This document shows, in pieces, positions 50,187 to 58,686 of a stretch of 60,442 nt of DNA (its first letter is position 1; every line of letters begins with the position of its first letter). The DNA is from Hyphomicrobiaceae bacterium UBA7697 (GTDB lineage Bacteria; Pseudomonadota; Alphaproteobacteria; Rhizobiales; Methyloligellaceae), in the NCBI GenBank assembly GCA_002482645.1, contig DLGJ01000010.1, positions 1 to 60,442 of the forward strand. Direction: 5' to 3'. The position numbers and the translations under genes were made by a program. The notes under the pieces are model-generated. The model ran no database searches, was not told the DNA's origin, and saw only the letters and a program-made list of their open reading frames with translations.

Positions 50187-51365
50187 ATGCATGGCATTCC
50201 ACGATACCGGACCTTCAACGGTCCCGCGATTTTCCGCCAGGGCTTCAGGCCGTTCTTCCTGGGCGCGGGACTTTGGGCCGCGCTGTCCATCGCAATTTGG
50301 ATCGCTGTCTTTCGGGGCGATGTGTCCCTGCCGAGTGTCTTCGTGCCGATGCGTTGGCATGTGCATGAAATGCTGTTCGGGTTCGCCGCCGCGGCCGTTG
50401 CCGGGTTTCTCCTGACCGCCATCCCGAATTGGACCGGGCGCTTGCCGCTTCAAGGGGTGCCGCTCATCGTGCTGTTTGGCCTTTGGCTGCTCGGCCGTAT
50501 CGCGATGGCATCCTCCGCGGCGATCGGCGGCGTGTTGGCGGCCATTGTCGATCTGTCGTTTCTTGCGCTGCTCTTCGCCGTCGTCTGCCGGGAGATCGTT
50601 GCCGGCCGGAACTGGCGCAACCTGCCGGTGCTCGCCGCCGTGGCGGTGTTGATTGCCGCCAACACGCTGACGCAGCTCGATGCGAACGGCATCGTGCAAA
50701 GCGGACAGCTGGGCGAGCGGCTGGGGCTCTCGACATTCGTACTGTTGATCAGCCTGATCGGAGGCCGAATCGTCCCCAGCTTCACGCGGAACTGGCTGGC
50801 GAAGAACGGGGGCGGCGTCATGCCCACACCGTTGAACCGGTTCGATATGGGCGTTCTGCTTGTGGTCTTGGCGGGGCTTGGACTGTGGGTCGTCAGTCCG
50901 AGCAGTCCGCTGACAGGTGCCGTTTTGGTTGTGGCGGGCCTAATGAGCTTTATACGGCTTGGCCGCTGGCGTGGATGGCGCGCCTTTTCGGAGCCGCTTC
51001 TCTGGAGCCTGCACCTCGGATATGCGTGGGTGGCCGCCGGGTTGGCCGTGCTCGGTGCCGCCGTACTGTTGCCCGCGATGGTGCCATACCCGGCCGGGAT
51101 TCACGCTCTTGGAACGGGGGCCATCGGAACCATGGCCTTGGCGGTGATGACACGCGCCATCCGTGGACATACGGGCCGGCCGCTCGAAGCTGGCCCAGTG
51201 ACGGCGGCCATCTATGCGTTGATCACTTTGGCGGCGATATTGCGGGTGGCCGCCCCGTTCACGCCCAGCTTTGGAATCGAGCTGATCGTAACCTCCGGCG
51301 TCGTTTGGATCGCGGCATTTTCGCTGTTTGCCGGGCGATATGGGTCTTGGATGCTGACCGATTGA
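50187..51365 (+). CDS. NnrS family heme-copper membrane protein, second copy
   Basis: The 392-residue protein has about twelve spans with HVHEMLFGFAAAAVAGFLLT, IPNWTGRLP and GGRIVPSFTRNWL, the NnrS signatures. It has the same topology as the copy at 25075 but is clearly diverged, so the two may serve different stresses or partners. Its start has no clear ribosome binding site. Confidence 0.9.
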   Translation: MHGIPRYRTFNGPAIFRQGFRPFFLGAGLWAALSIAIWIAVFRGDVSLPSVFVPMRWHVHEMLFGFAAAAVAGFLLTAIPNWTGRLPLQGVPLIVLFGLWLLGRIAMASSAAIGGVLAAIVDLSFLALLFAVVCREIVAGRNWRNLPVLAAVAVLIAANTLTQLDANGIVQSGQLGERLGLSTFVLLISLIGGRIVPSFTRNWLAKNGGGVMPTPLNRFDMGVLLVVLAGLGLWVVSPSSPLTGAVLVVAGLMSFIRLGRWRGWRAFSEPLLWSLHLGYAWVAAGLAVLGAAVLLPAMVPYPAGIHALGTGAIGTMALAVMTRAIRGHTGRPLEAGPVTAAIYALITLAAILRVAAPFTPSFGIELIVTSGVVWIAAFSLFAGRYGSWMLTD

Positions 51366-51445
51366 CCGTTCGGCCGATCGGCCGCCGCAGGTCTCGAATC
51401 GGGCGTCCGTGTCCGGCGCTCATAAAGTCCGCTCAAGGCGGATCG

Positions 51446-52306
51446 TCACGGCGGGGGCGGTTGCTCGGTCATGATCGCCCTCAATCCCTCGATCGCGATC
51501 TGGAGGAGTTCGTCGTCGGACTGCATCGAGCAGACGGCGTAGACCGGATAAAAAAAGCTCGGCGCACCGGCGACGAGGTGCAGCTTACCGGACGCGATAT
51601 GCGGTTCGACGACCCTCTGGCGGAAATAGCCGCTGCCGCCGCCCTCCAGAATGTAGTTCAGGCCGAGGAGACCGAGACCGCCCACGACAATTCCAGGGTT
51701 GCCAATTTCTGGGAACGCCATGGCGTGGTGGTTCGAAAATTCAGGTCCCCAATCGACATAGACATAATTTTCCGGCGCGGGGCCGGTCACGTCGGGGTCC
51801 GTGGTCACGAGAACGAGCTTCTCCTCGAGCAGTAATTCCACCCTCACGCCTGGCCGCTGCTGCGGGGCGTACATGATGGCGAGATCGAGGACCCCGTTGG
51901 TGACCTGCTCCATGAGCGGCCCCGGGAGGTCGACCTGAACGCGCAGCGCAATCTCCGGCGCGGTCGTGCGCATCCAATGCAGCCATTCCAGCATCCAGGG
52001 ATGCCACAAAATAAGCTCCCCGCCGATGGCCAGCACGGCGCGATGCCCGGGCGGAACCGCGACCTGGTGGCGCGCTCGTTCCCAAAGCTGAACGAAGGTT
52101 GGAGCATATCGGAGGAACTGTTCGCCCGCTGGCGTGAGCGATGCGCCGCTCTTGTTGCGAACGAACAACGTCCGGCCGATCCTCTCTTCGAGCGAACGAA
52201 CGCGGGCGCTGACCGTTGTCTGACTGACGTTGAGTTGTTCGGCCGCGCGAATGAAGCTTTGCGTTCTGACGATGGTGAGAAACGTCCTTGCCAGTTCGAT
52301 ATCCAT
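51446..52306 (-). CDS. LysR-family transcriptional regulator
   Basis: The 286-residue protein has the N-terminal LysR helix-turn-helix (MDIELARTFLTIVRTQSFIRAAEQLNVSQTTVSARVRSLE) and a substrate-binding domain. The ATG at 52306 gives the standard start. It is divergent from the cyclo-ligase gene, and a 30-bp sequence in that gap recurs before cysJ. It may therefore control both the one-carbon and sulfite reductase genes. The effector is unknown. Confidence 0.9.
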   Translation of the reverse strand: MDIELARTFLTIVRTQSFIRAAEQLNVSQTTVSARVRSLEERIGRTLFVRNKSGASLTPAGEQFLRYAPTFVQLWERARHQVAVPPGHRAVLAIGGELILWHPWMLEWLHWMRTTAPEIALRVQVDLPGPLMEQVTNGVLDLAIMYAPQQRPGVRVELLLEEKLVLVTTDPDVTGPAPENYVYVDWGPEFSNHHAMAFPEIGNPGIVVGGLGLLGLNYILEGGGSGYFRQRVVEPHIASGKLHLVAGAPSFFYPVYAVCSMQSDDELLQIAIEGLRAIMTEQPPPP

Positions 52307-52342
52307 TCCGGTCGTGCCCTCGGCGTCAACTAGCAATAATGA

Positions 52343-52372
52343 TGCATTTAAATACCGATTATATTCGTTTGT
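52343..52372. promoter_or_regulatory. 30-bp element shared with the cysJ promoter, copy 1
   Basis: The sequence from TGCATTTAAATAC to TTCGTTTGT matches the element at 53090-53119 in 25 of 30 positions. Both are AT-rich with a partially symmetric centre, as in LysR-type sites. It stands between the lysR and cyclo-ligase starts. Confidence 0.55.
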
Positions 52373-52398
52373 CTGACACAGCGGAACGTCGACAATGA

Positions 52399-53058
52399 AT
52401 GTCCGACAAGGGGGAGCCGGCGACCGCCGGCTCTTGGAAGATGCGCCACGATGAGTTTGAAGGTTCCTCCCGCGCGTGCCGTCCGCCGGAAAATCTGACG
52501 CGCTGGCGAAGGACACAGCGGGAAGGCCTGATTGCCGACCGGCTGGGGATCGACCTCGCCATCCGGAACCACTATGCGCGGCAGATCTCCGAGAGGCTGT
52601 CCGAGCTTTTGGCGGACTTGGACGGTCAAACGGTGAGCGGATATTGGCCATTGAAGGGTGAGCCGGACCTTCGGCCCTGGCTGACCTCGCTCACGGATCG
52701 CGGCGGGCATGCCGCGCTGCCCGTGATCGTGGCCGAGAAGACGCCGTTGCGCTTCCGGGTGTGGCGGCCGGGAGATGCGCTGCAGAGGGGTATTTGGAAC
52801 ATCCCCTATCCCGCGAATGGGGACGACGTGAGCCCCGATGTCGTCATCGCGCCGGTCGTGGGCTTCGATCAAGCCGGCTACCGGCTCGGCTATGGCGGTG
52901 GATATTTCGACCGCACGCTCGCAGCGATGCCGAACAAACCGCGCGTCGTCGGGGTGGGATATGGACAGGCAGCCCTCAAGACCATTTACCCCCAGCCGCA
53001 CGATATTCCGATGGATGTCATCGTCACTGAAAGCGACATCATCGAGTTCAACCGATGA
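52399..53058 (+). CDS. 5-formyltetrahydrofolate cyclo-ligase family protein
   Basis: The 219-residue protein converts 5-formyl-THF to 5,10-methenyl-THF with ATP if it is a standard member. It shows a conserved basic N-region (TRWRRTQREGLIADRL), FRVWRPGD and the signature YRLGYGGGYFDRTLA. The start could be 52399 or 52441. A perfect hairpin falls between the two candidates; if 52441 is used it would lie in the leader. The gene pairs logically with glycine cleavage and methionine synthesis genes in the window. Confidence 0.88.
   Translation: MSDKGEPATAGSWKMRHDEFEGSSRACRPPENLTRWRRTQREGLIADRLGIDLAIRNHYARQISERLSELLADLDGQTVSGYWPLKGEPDLRPWLTSLTDRGGHAALPVIVAEKTPLRFRVWRPGDALQRGIWNIPYPANGDDVSPDVVIAPVVGFDQAGYRLGYGGGYFDRTLAAMPNKPRVVGVGYGQAALKTIYPQPHDIPMDVIVTESDIIEFNR
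52414..52433. other. Perfect 8-bp hairpin near the cyclo-ligase start
   Basis: GAGCCGGC pairs with GCCGGCTC around a GACC loop, just before the alternative ATG at 52441. It could shape translation initiation, or be only coding sequence. Confidence 0.5.
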
Positions 53059-53089
53059 AACACCTGAGACAATTTTATAGCAAGATTAT

Positions 53090-53119
53090 TGCATTAAAAT
53101 ACGAATAATATTCATTTGT
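53090..53119. promoter_or_regulatory. 30-bp element shared with the lysR gap, copy 2
   Basis: This copy begins TGCATTAAAATAC and contains GAATA-A-TATTC. It lies about 104 bases before cysJ. Its near-duplicate at 52343 suggests one regulator binds both. Confidence 0.55.
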
Positions 53120-53222
53120 ATGCGGTGAATTGCGGGGCCAAAGTACAGGGAGAGGTTCGCGACTGCGGGGCAGGCATCCTGATCCGCGGGAAGCGTCTAT
53201 TCGCTTACCAACACCCACAGAG

Positions 53223-55058
53223 ATGACCGCATTCGACTTTCACGGCCCCGGCCTCACCGAGGAACAGCGGCGGCGCATTGAGGAACTTGCCAGCACGCTC
53301 AATGCCGAGCAGGCCTTGTGGCTCAGCGGGTACTTTGCCGGTGTCGATCATCGGCTCCGGCAGGAGGCGTCCTTAGGAGAGGCGCCACTGCTAGGAGGGC
53401 AACGGTCCGGAGCCGAAGCAGCCGAGGCCGGGCCCCGCACGGTGACGATCCTGTATGGCACCGAAACGGGCAACAGCGCCGAACTGGCATCGGCGCTCGG
53501 CACCGCGCTCAAGGACTTGGGCCTCGCGGCGTCCGTCGTCGATATGGCGAACTACAAGACGCGCCAGCTCAAGAACGAGCATGACGTGCTGATCGTCACC
53601 AGCACCCATGGCGAGGGGGACCCGCCGGCAACGGCCCTCGACTTCTTCGAATATGTCGAGGGCGGCAAGGCTCCGTCTTTGAGCGGTATCCGCTACGCCG
53701 TCTTGGCCCTCGGCGATTCCACTTACGAACAGTATTGCGAGGCCGGCAAGCGCCTCGACAGGAGGCTTGCGGAACTTGGCGCATCGCGCGTGGCCGAGCG
53801 TGTGGATTGCGACGTGGATTTCGAGGATGCGGCCGCCGAATGGATTCAGACCGTCGCCTCGAAGCTCAACGAGTCGAATAGTGGCGGCACGTCCGGTCGC
53901 GCCGCCGCGGCCGTGGCACCGCAACGCGACACGTCCGCGGACCTCATCGATCAGCGTCATCCGTTCCAGGCCAGCGTTATCGACAATTTCGTGCTGACGG
54001 GGCGCGGTTCGAGCAAGGAAACGCGCCATATCGAAATGTCGATCGAAGGTTCGGGTCTTAGCTTCGAACCCGGCGACGCGCTCGGCATCATTCCGCGCAA
54101 CGATCCCAAGCTGGTCGAGGGGCTGATCGAGACTCTCCATATCTCTCCTGACGCCGAGCTGTCTGTCGGGGGCAAGACGATGACCTTCGGTCGCGCCCTG
54201 TCCGAAGAATACGAAATCATGAGCGGCACGACGCGATTCATCAATCAGTGGGCGGAGCTCACGGGGGCGGAGGATCTGATCGCGCTGCGCGGCAAGGACT
54301 GCGCGGAGGCGCGCAACGCGTTCCTTTACGACAATCACATCGTCGATATCGTCAGGCGCTATCCCGCCGGCGACTGCGATCCGGAGACGTTCGTCGCCGG
54401 GCTTCGGACGATGCGGCCGCGGCTCTACTCCGTGGCGTCGAGCCCGTCCTTCGCGCCGGATGAGGTCCATCTCACAGTCGCGACGGTGCGGTTCGAGCTC
54501 AACGGAGCCGCGCGATCGGGCGTTGCCACCGGATATTTGGCGGATCAGTGCGGACCGAACGCGACGGTTCCGGTCTATATCCAGCCGAACCCGCGCTTCC
54601 GACTCCCGGCGGACAACGCCCCGGTTCTCATGATCGGCGCGGGGACGGGCGTTGCGCCTTACCGGGCCTTTTTGCAGGAACGCGAGGCTCGCGGTGCGCC
54701 GGGACGCTCCTGGCTGATCTTTGGCGACCGGAATTTCCACACGGACTTTCTCTACCAGACGGAATGGCAGCAATGGCTCAAGGACGAGCTGCTGACCCGC
54801 ATGGACGTGGCCTTTTCGCGCGACGGCCAGACCAAGCGCTATGTCCAGCATCGGCTGGCGGAGCGCGGGAAAGACGTCTTCGGGTGGCTGGAGGAGGGGG
54901 CCTCCCTCTATGTCTGCGGCGGCCGTGAGCTCGCTCCCGCCATCCACTCGACCTTAAGCGATATCCTCAAACAGGAGGGCGGCTACAGCGAGGTGCAGGC
55001 GGCCGAGTATCTCGGCGAAATGCAACGCAACCGCCGCTATCAAGTCGATGTCTATTGA
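53223..55058 (+). CDS. cysJ: Sulfite reductase flavoprotein alpha subunit CysJ
   Basis: CysJ passes electrons from NADPH through FAD and FMN to CysI. The 611-residue protein has an N-terminal flavodoxin domain (about residues 75-215, TILYGTETGNSAELA) and a ferredoxin-reductase domain with RLYSVASSPS (FAD) and MIGAGTGVAPYRAFL (NADPH). It ends RRYQVDVY. The ATG at 53223 is preferred over a frame from 53130. It overlaps cysI by 11 bases. Confidence 0.95.
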   Translation: MTAFDFHGPGLTEEQRRRIEELASTLNAEQALWLSGYFAGVDHRLRQEASLGEAPLLGGQRSGAEAAEAGPRTVTILYGTETGNSAELASALGTALKDLGLAASVVDMANYKTRQLKNEHDVLIVTSTHGEGDPPATALDFFEYVEGGKAPSLSGIRYAVLALGDSTYEQYCEAGKRLDRRLAELGASRVAERVDCDVDFEDAAAEWIQTVASKLNESNSGGTSGRAAAAVAPQRDTSADLIDQRHPFQASVIDNFVLTGRGSSKETRHIEMSIEGSGLSFEPGDALGIIPRNDPKLVEGLIETLHISPDAELSVGGKTMTFGRALSEEYEIMSGTTRFINQWAELTGAEDLIALRGKDCAEARNAFLYDNHIVDIVRRYPAGDCDPETFVAGLRTMRPRLYSVASSPSFAPDEVHLTVATVRFELNGAARSGVATGYLADQCGPNATVPVYIQPNPRFRLPADNAPVLMIGAGTGVAPYRAFLQEREARGAPGRSWLIFGDRNFHTDFLYQTEWQQWLKDELLTRMDVAFSRDGQTKRYVQHRLAERGKDVFGWLEEGASLYVCGGRELAPAIHSTLSDILKQEGGYSEVQAAEYLGEMQRNRRYQVDVY

Positions 55059-56796
55059 CACTCAAACCACGTCCCGGCCCGACCGCAGCCGCGACCTCTC
55101 TCAGCCGCTGGAGAAGCTCCACCCCGACGAGACGCTCAAGGCCAACAGCGATCAGCTGCGCGGCGGGATCGTCGAGGGACTGGCCGATCCCGTGACGCGC
55201 AGTGTCCCCGGCGAAGATCCCAAACTCATGAAGTTTCATGGGCTGTATCTTCAGGACGATCGCGATCTCCGGGACGAACGGCGCAGGCAGAAGCTGGAGC
55301 CGGCGTTTAGCTTCATGGTGCGCGTGCGTCTCCCTGGCGGCATATGCACGCCGTCTCAATGGCTGAAGCTCGACGCGCTCGCCCGCGAGTATGGCGGCGA
55401 GAGCCTGCGCCTCACCACGCGTCAAACGTTCCAGTTCCATCGAGTGCTCAAGCACAACCTTCGTTCCACGATTCAAGGATTGCGCGAGATCCTGCTGGAT
55501 ACCAAAGCCGCTTGCGGGGACGACTGCCGCGGGGTCATGTGCTCGGTCAATCCGAGCCTGTCGGCGTTGCATGCCGAGGTCTACGAAATCGCCAAGCAGG
55601 CAAGCGATCGCGCGGTGCCGAGAACCGGAGCCTACAAGGAGATCTGGTACGAAGAGGAACGCACGCCCGCCGACGGTCCAGAGGAGCCGCTTTACGGCCG
55701 GACCTATATGCCCCGCAAGTTCAAGATCGGGTTCGCCGTTCCGCCCATCAACGACATCGACGTGTACGCGCAGGATCTCGGCTTTATCGCCGTCGTGGAG
55801 GACGGCAAACTCGTGGGGTTCAACGTTGCGATTGGCGGTGGCATGGGCCGCATCGACCGCAACCCGAATTCCTATCCGCGCTTGGCCGATGTCATCGGCT
55901 ATGTGGACGTTGAAAACGTGTTCGTGGCCATCGACGCCGTCATGCAGGTCCAGCGCGACTATGGCGATCGTGCCGATCGCGCGCGTGCGCGCTTCAAGTA
56001 CACGATCGACGACAAGGGTCTCGATTGGGTGAAAGCCGAGATCGAAGACCGGATGGGCTTTGAATTCGGCCCGGCGCGCGCGTACCGGTTCACTTCGAAC
56101 GGCGACGTCTTGGGTTGGCAAAACGGCGACGACGGCCGCCGGCATTTCACGCTGTTCATTCAGAGCGGCCGGATCACGAACACGGCGGATTGCGCGCTGC
56201 TCGATGGGCTCCGTGCCGTCGCACGTATCCACAAGGGCGAGTTCCGGGTCACCCCCAACCAGAATCTCATCATCTCCAATATCGCGGCCGAGGATCGCGA
56301 GCGGATCGAAAACGCTCTGGAAACCAGCGGCCTCTCGGCTTTGAACGCCGGGAGCGGCCTTCGATTGAACGCGATGGCTTGCGTGGCCTTGCCCACCTGC
56401 GGGCTCGCGATGGCGGAGGCCGAGCGCTATCTGCCCGATCTCATCACGAAGATCGAGACGATCCTCGCCGAACACAACCTCTACGAAGAGCCCATCACTC
56501 TGCGCATGACGGGATGCCCCAACGGATGTGCCCGGCCATATATTGCGGATATCGGGCTCACGGGCCGCGCACCCGGAAAGTACAACCTCTATCTCGGCGG
56601 CGGCTTTCACGGCGAGCGGCTAAACCAGATGGTTCTGGAGAATGTCGGCGAGGCGGCGATCCTTGAAAAGCTCGGTGACCTTATCGCGCACTTTGCGCGC
56701 GAGCGGGAGCCCGCCGAGCATCTCGGAGATTTCGCCCTCAGGGCCGGATATCTCGATACCGCCCAAGGCAACGATCCCACGCCGCTGCTCAAGTAG
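55048..56796 (+). CDS. cysI: Sulfite reductase hemoprotein beta subunit CysI
   Basis: CysI reduces sulfite to sulfide at a siroheme-4Fe-4S centre. The 582-residue protein has the cluster ligands Cys445, Cys451, Cys490 and Cys494 in ACVALPTCGLA and TGCPNGCARPY, and an RLTTRQTFQFH substrate region. Length is standard. Confidence 0.97.
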   Translation: MSIDTQTTSRPDRSRDLSQPLEKLHPDETLKANSDQLRGGIVEGLADPVTRSVPGEDPKLMKFHGLYLQDDRDLRDERRRQKLEPAFSFMVRVRLPGGICTPSQWLKLDALAREYGGESLRLTTRQTFQFHRVLKHNLRSTIQGLREILLDTKAACGDDCRGVMCSVNPSLSALHAEVYEIAKQASDRAVPRTGAYKEIWYEEERTPADGPEEPLYGRTYMPRKFKIGFAVPPINDIDVYAQDLGFIAVVEDGKLVGFNVAIGGGMGRIDRNPNSYPRLADVIGYVDVENVFVAIDAVMQVQRDYGDRADRARARFKYTIDDKGLDWVKAEIEDRMGFEFGPARAYRFTSNGDVLGWQNGDDGRRHFTLFIQSGRITNTADCALLDGLRAVARIHKGEFRVTPNQNLIISNIAAEDRERIENALETSGLSALNAGSGLRLNAMACVALPTCGLAMAEAERYLPDLITKIETILAEHNLYEEPITLRMTGCPNGCARPYIADIGLTGRAPGKYNLYLGGGFHGERLNQMVLENVGEAAILEKLGDLIAHFAREREPAEHLGDFALRAGYLDTAQGNDPTPLLK

Positions 56797-56816
56797 AAAT
56801 CGTAAGGAGAATGCCC

Positions 56817-57449
56817 ATGTCGCTTCAACTCGGCCAAATCGCACCCGACTTCGATCAGGAGAGCACCGACGGTCCTATTCGTTTCCACGAGTGGCTGGGT
56901 GAGTCGTGGGGACTGCTCTTCAGCCACCCCAAGAACTTCACGCCGGTCTGCACGACGGAACTGGGCGAAGTGGCCCGGCTGAAGCCGGAATGGGATAGGC
57001 GCAACGTCAAGCCTCTCGGCCTCTCGGTCGATCCCCTGGAGAGTCACGCCGAGTGGGCGAAGGACATCGCCGAGACGCAAGGACATGCTCTCAATTTTCC
57101 ATTGCTCGCGGACGCCGACAAGCGCGTCGCGAATCTGTATGGGATGATTCACCCCGACTCGGATCCGTCGGTAACCGTGAGAGCCGTCTTTCTCGTCGAT
57201 CCCGCGAAGCGCATCCGGCTGATCCTGATCTATCCGCCCAGCGCGGGCCGCAACTTCGCGGAGATCCTTCGGGCCGTGGACAGCGTGCAAACCGGCGACC
57301 GGCTCAAGGTCTCGACGCCCGTCAATTGGGAGCCGGGCAAACCGGCGATCATCTCGCCGGCCCTGACCGACGAGCAGGCCAAAGAGCACTTTCCGCAAGG
57401 CTGGCGCGAGCTCAGACCCTATTTGCGCATGGTGGAATTGGCTGACTGA
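56817..57449 (+). CDS. 1-Cys peroxiredoxin (Prx6 type)
   Basis: The 210-residue protein reduces peroxides. It has the peroxidatic motif HPKNFTPVCTTELGE and a Prx6-length C-terminal domain (PVNWEPGKPAIISPAL). AAGGAG lies seven bases before the ATG at 56817, so that start is preferred to 56811. It follows cysI by 20 bases, which makes co-transcription with sulfur assimilation likely. Confidence 0.93.
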   Translation: MSLQLGQIAPDFDQESTDGPIRFHEWLGESWGLLFSHPKNFTPVCTTELGEVARLKPEWDRRNVKPLGLSVDPLESHAEWAKDIAETQGHALNFPLLADADKRVANLYGMIHPDSDPSVTVRAVFLVDPAKRIRLILIYPPSAGRNFAEILRAVDSVQTGDRLKVSTPVNWEPGKPAIISPALTDEQAKEHFPQGWRELRPYLRMVELAD

Positions 57450-57473
57450 AACCACGTCGACACACGGTGCCAC

Positions 57474-58658
57474 ATGCAGAAGATACACGAGCCTGAAACC
57501 ATCGCCGCGGGCAACGGAATTGCCTCGGACGGAGCCTTTGGCGCGGTTACGCCACCCATCTATCTGACGAGCACCTTCGCGTTTCCGAGCCTCGAGCAAA
57601 GCGGTCCTTATGACTACTCGCGGACGGCCAATCCGAGCCGCGCGCTCCTGGCGGATACGATTGCGCGTCTCGAGGGCGGCGCCGGCGCGGTCATAACGTC
57701 CTCGGGCATGGCGGCCGTGGACTTGCTCCTGTCCACGCTCGGACCCGACGAGCTCGTCGTCGCGCCGCATGATTGTTATGGCGGAACCTATCGGCTTCTA
57801 AACGCAAAACGGGAGCGCGGTCACTTCTCCGTTCTGTTCGTCGACCAAGGCGACGAGGCCGGGTTGGAAAAGGCCTTCGAACAATACCCATCCCTCGTTT
57901 TGATCGAGACGCCGAGCAATCCCCTCATGCGCGTCGTCGATATCGAAGCGATCGCAAGCCGGGCCAAGAAGGCCGGCGCGAAGACCGCGGTCGACAACAC
58001 GTTTCTGTCGCCGGCGCTTCAGCAGCCTCTCGCGCTTGGGGCGGACTTCGTCGTTCATTCCACGACCAAGTACCTCAACGGGCATTCGGACGTCGTAGGC
58101 GGCGCGGTCGTGGCCAAAGACGGTGCCGATGTGGAGGCCTTGGCGTCATGGGCGAACGTCACGGGTGTGACGGGGGCGCCCTTCGATTCCTATCTCACGC
58201 TTCGCGGTCTGCGGACACTGTTCCCCAGAATGGAATGGCAGCAGGAAAACGCGATGCAGATCGCAACCTACTTGTCGACCCAGCCACTGGTCGCCGCCGT
58301 CCATTATCCGGGGCTCGTCTCGCATCCGGGTCATGCCGTGGCCAAACGGCAGCAATCCGGATTCGGCGCCATGTTGAGCTTCGAACTCGAGGGAGGCTTG
58401 GAGGCGGTACGCCGTTTCGTGGCGTCGCTGAGCGTTTTCACGTTGGCGGAATCGCTCGGCGGCGTCGAGAGCCTTGTCGCTCATCCGGCGACCATGACGC
58501 ATGTCGGGATGGGGGAAGAGGGGCTCAAGGCGGCCGGTATCGGCCATAGTCTCCTTCGGCTCTCTATCGGTCTGGAGGCCACGAGCGATCTGATCGCCGA
58601 CCTTGAGCAGGGATTGAAGGCCGCATCGCCGGAGGCGGCACTGGCGTCCGGACTCTAA
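57474..58658 (+). CDS. metB: Cystathionine gamma-synthase-like PLP enzyme
   Basis: This 394-residue Cys/Met metabolism enzyme makes cystathionine, or performs a related gamma or beta replacement. It has the PLP lysine in HSTTKYLNGHSDV, PLP-stacking YGGTYRL and LIETPSNPLM. MetB, MetC, MetY and MetZ are hard to separate by reading alone; gene context with cysJI suits use of sulfide or cysteine. Confidence 0.82.
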   Translation: MQKIHEPETIAAGNGIASDGAFGAVTPPIYLTSTFAFPSLEQSGPYDYSRTANPSRALLADTIARLEGGAGAVITSSGMAAVDLLLSTLGPDELVVAPHDCYGGTYRLLNAKRERGHFSVLFVDQGDEAGLEKAFEQYPSLVLIETPSNPLMRVVDIEAIASRAKKAGAKTAVDNTFLSPALQQPLALGADFVVHSTTKYLNGHSDVVGGAVVAKDGADVEALASWANVTGVTGAPFDSYLTLRGLRTLFPRMEWQQENAMQIATYLSTQPLVAAVHYPGLVSHPGHAVAKRQQSGFGAMLSFELEGGLEAVRRFVASLSVFTLAESLGGVESLVAHPATMTHVGMGEEGLKAAGIGHSLLRLSIGLEATSDLIADLEQGLKAASPEAALASGL

Positions 58659-58686
58659 AGGAAGGACCGGATGGACCGGCTTTGGT

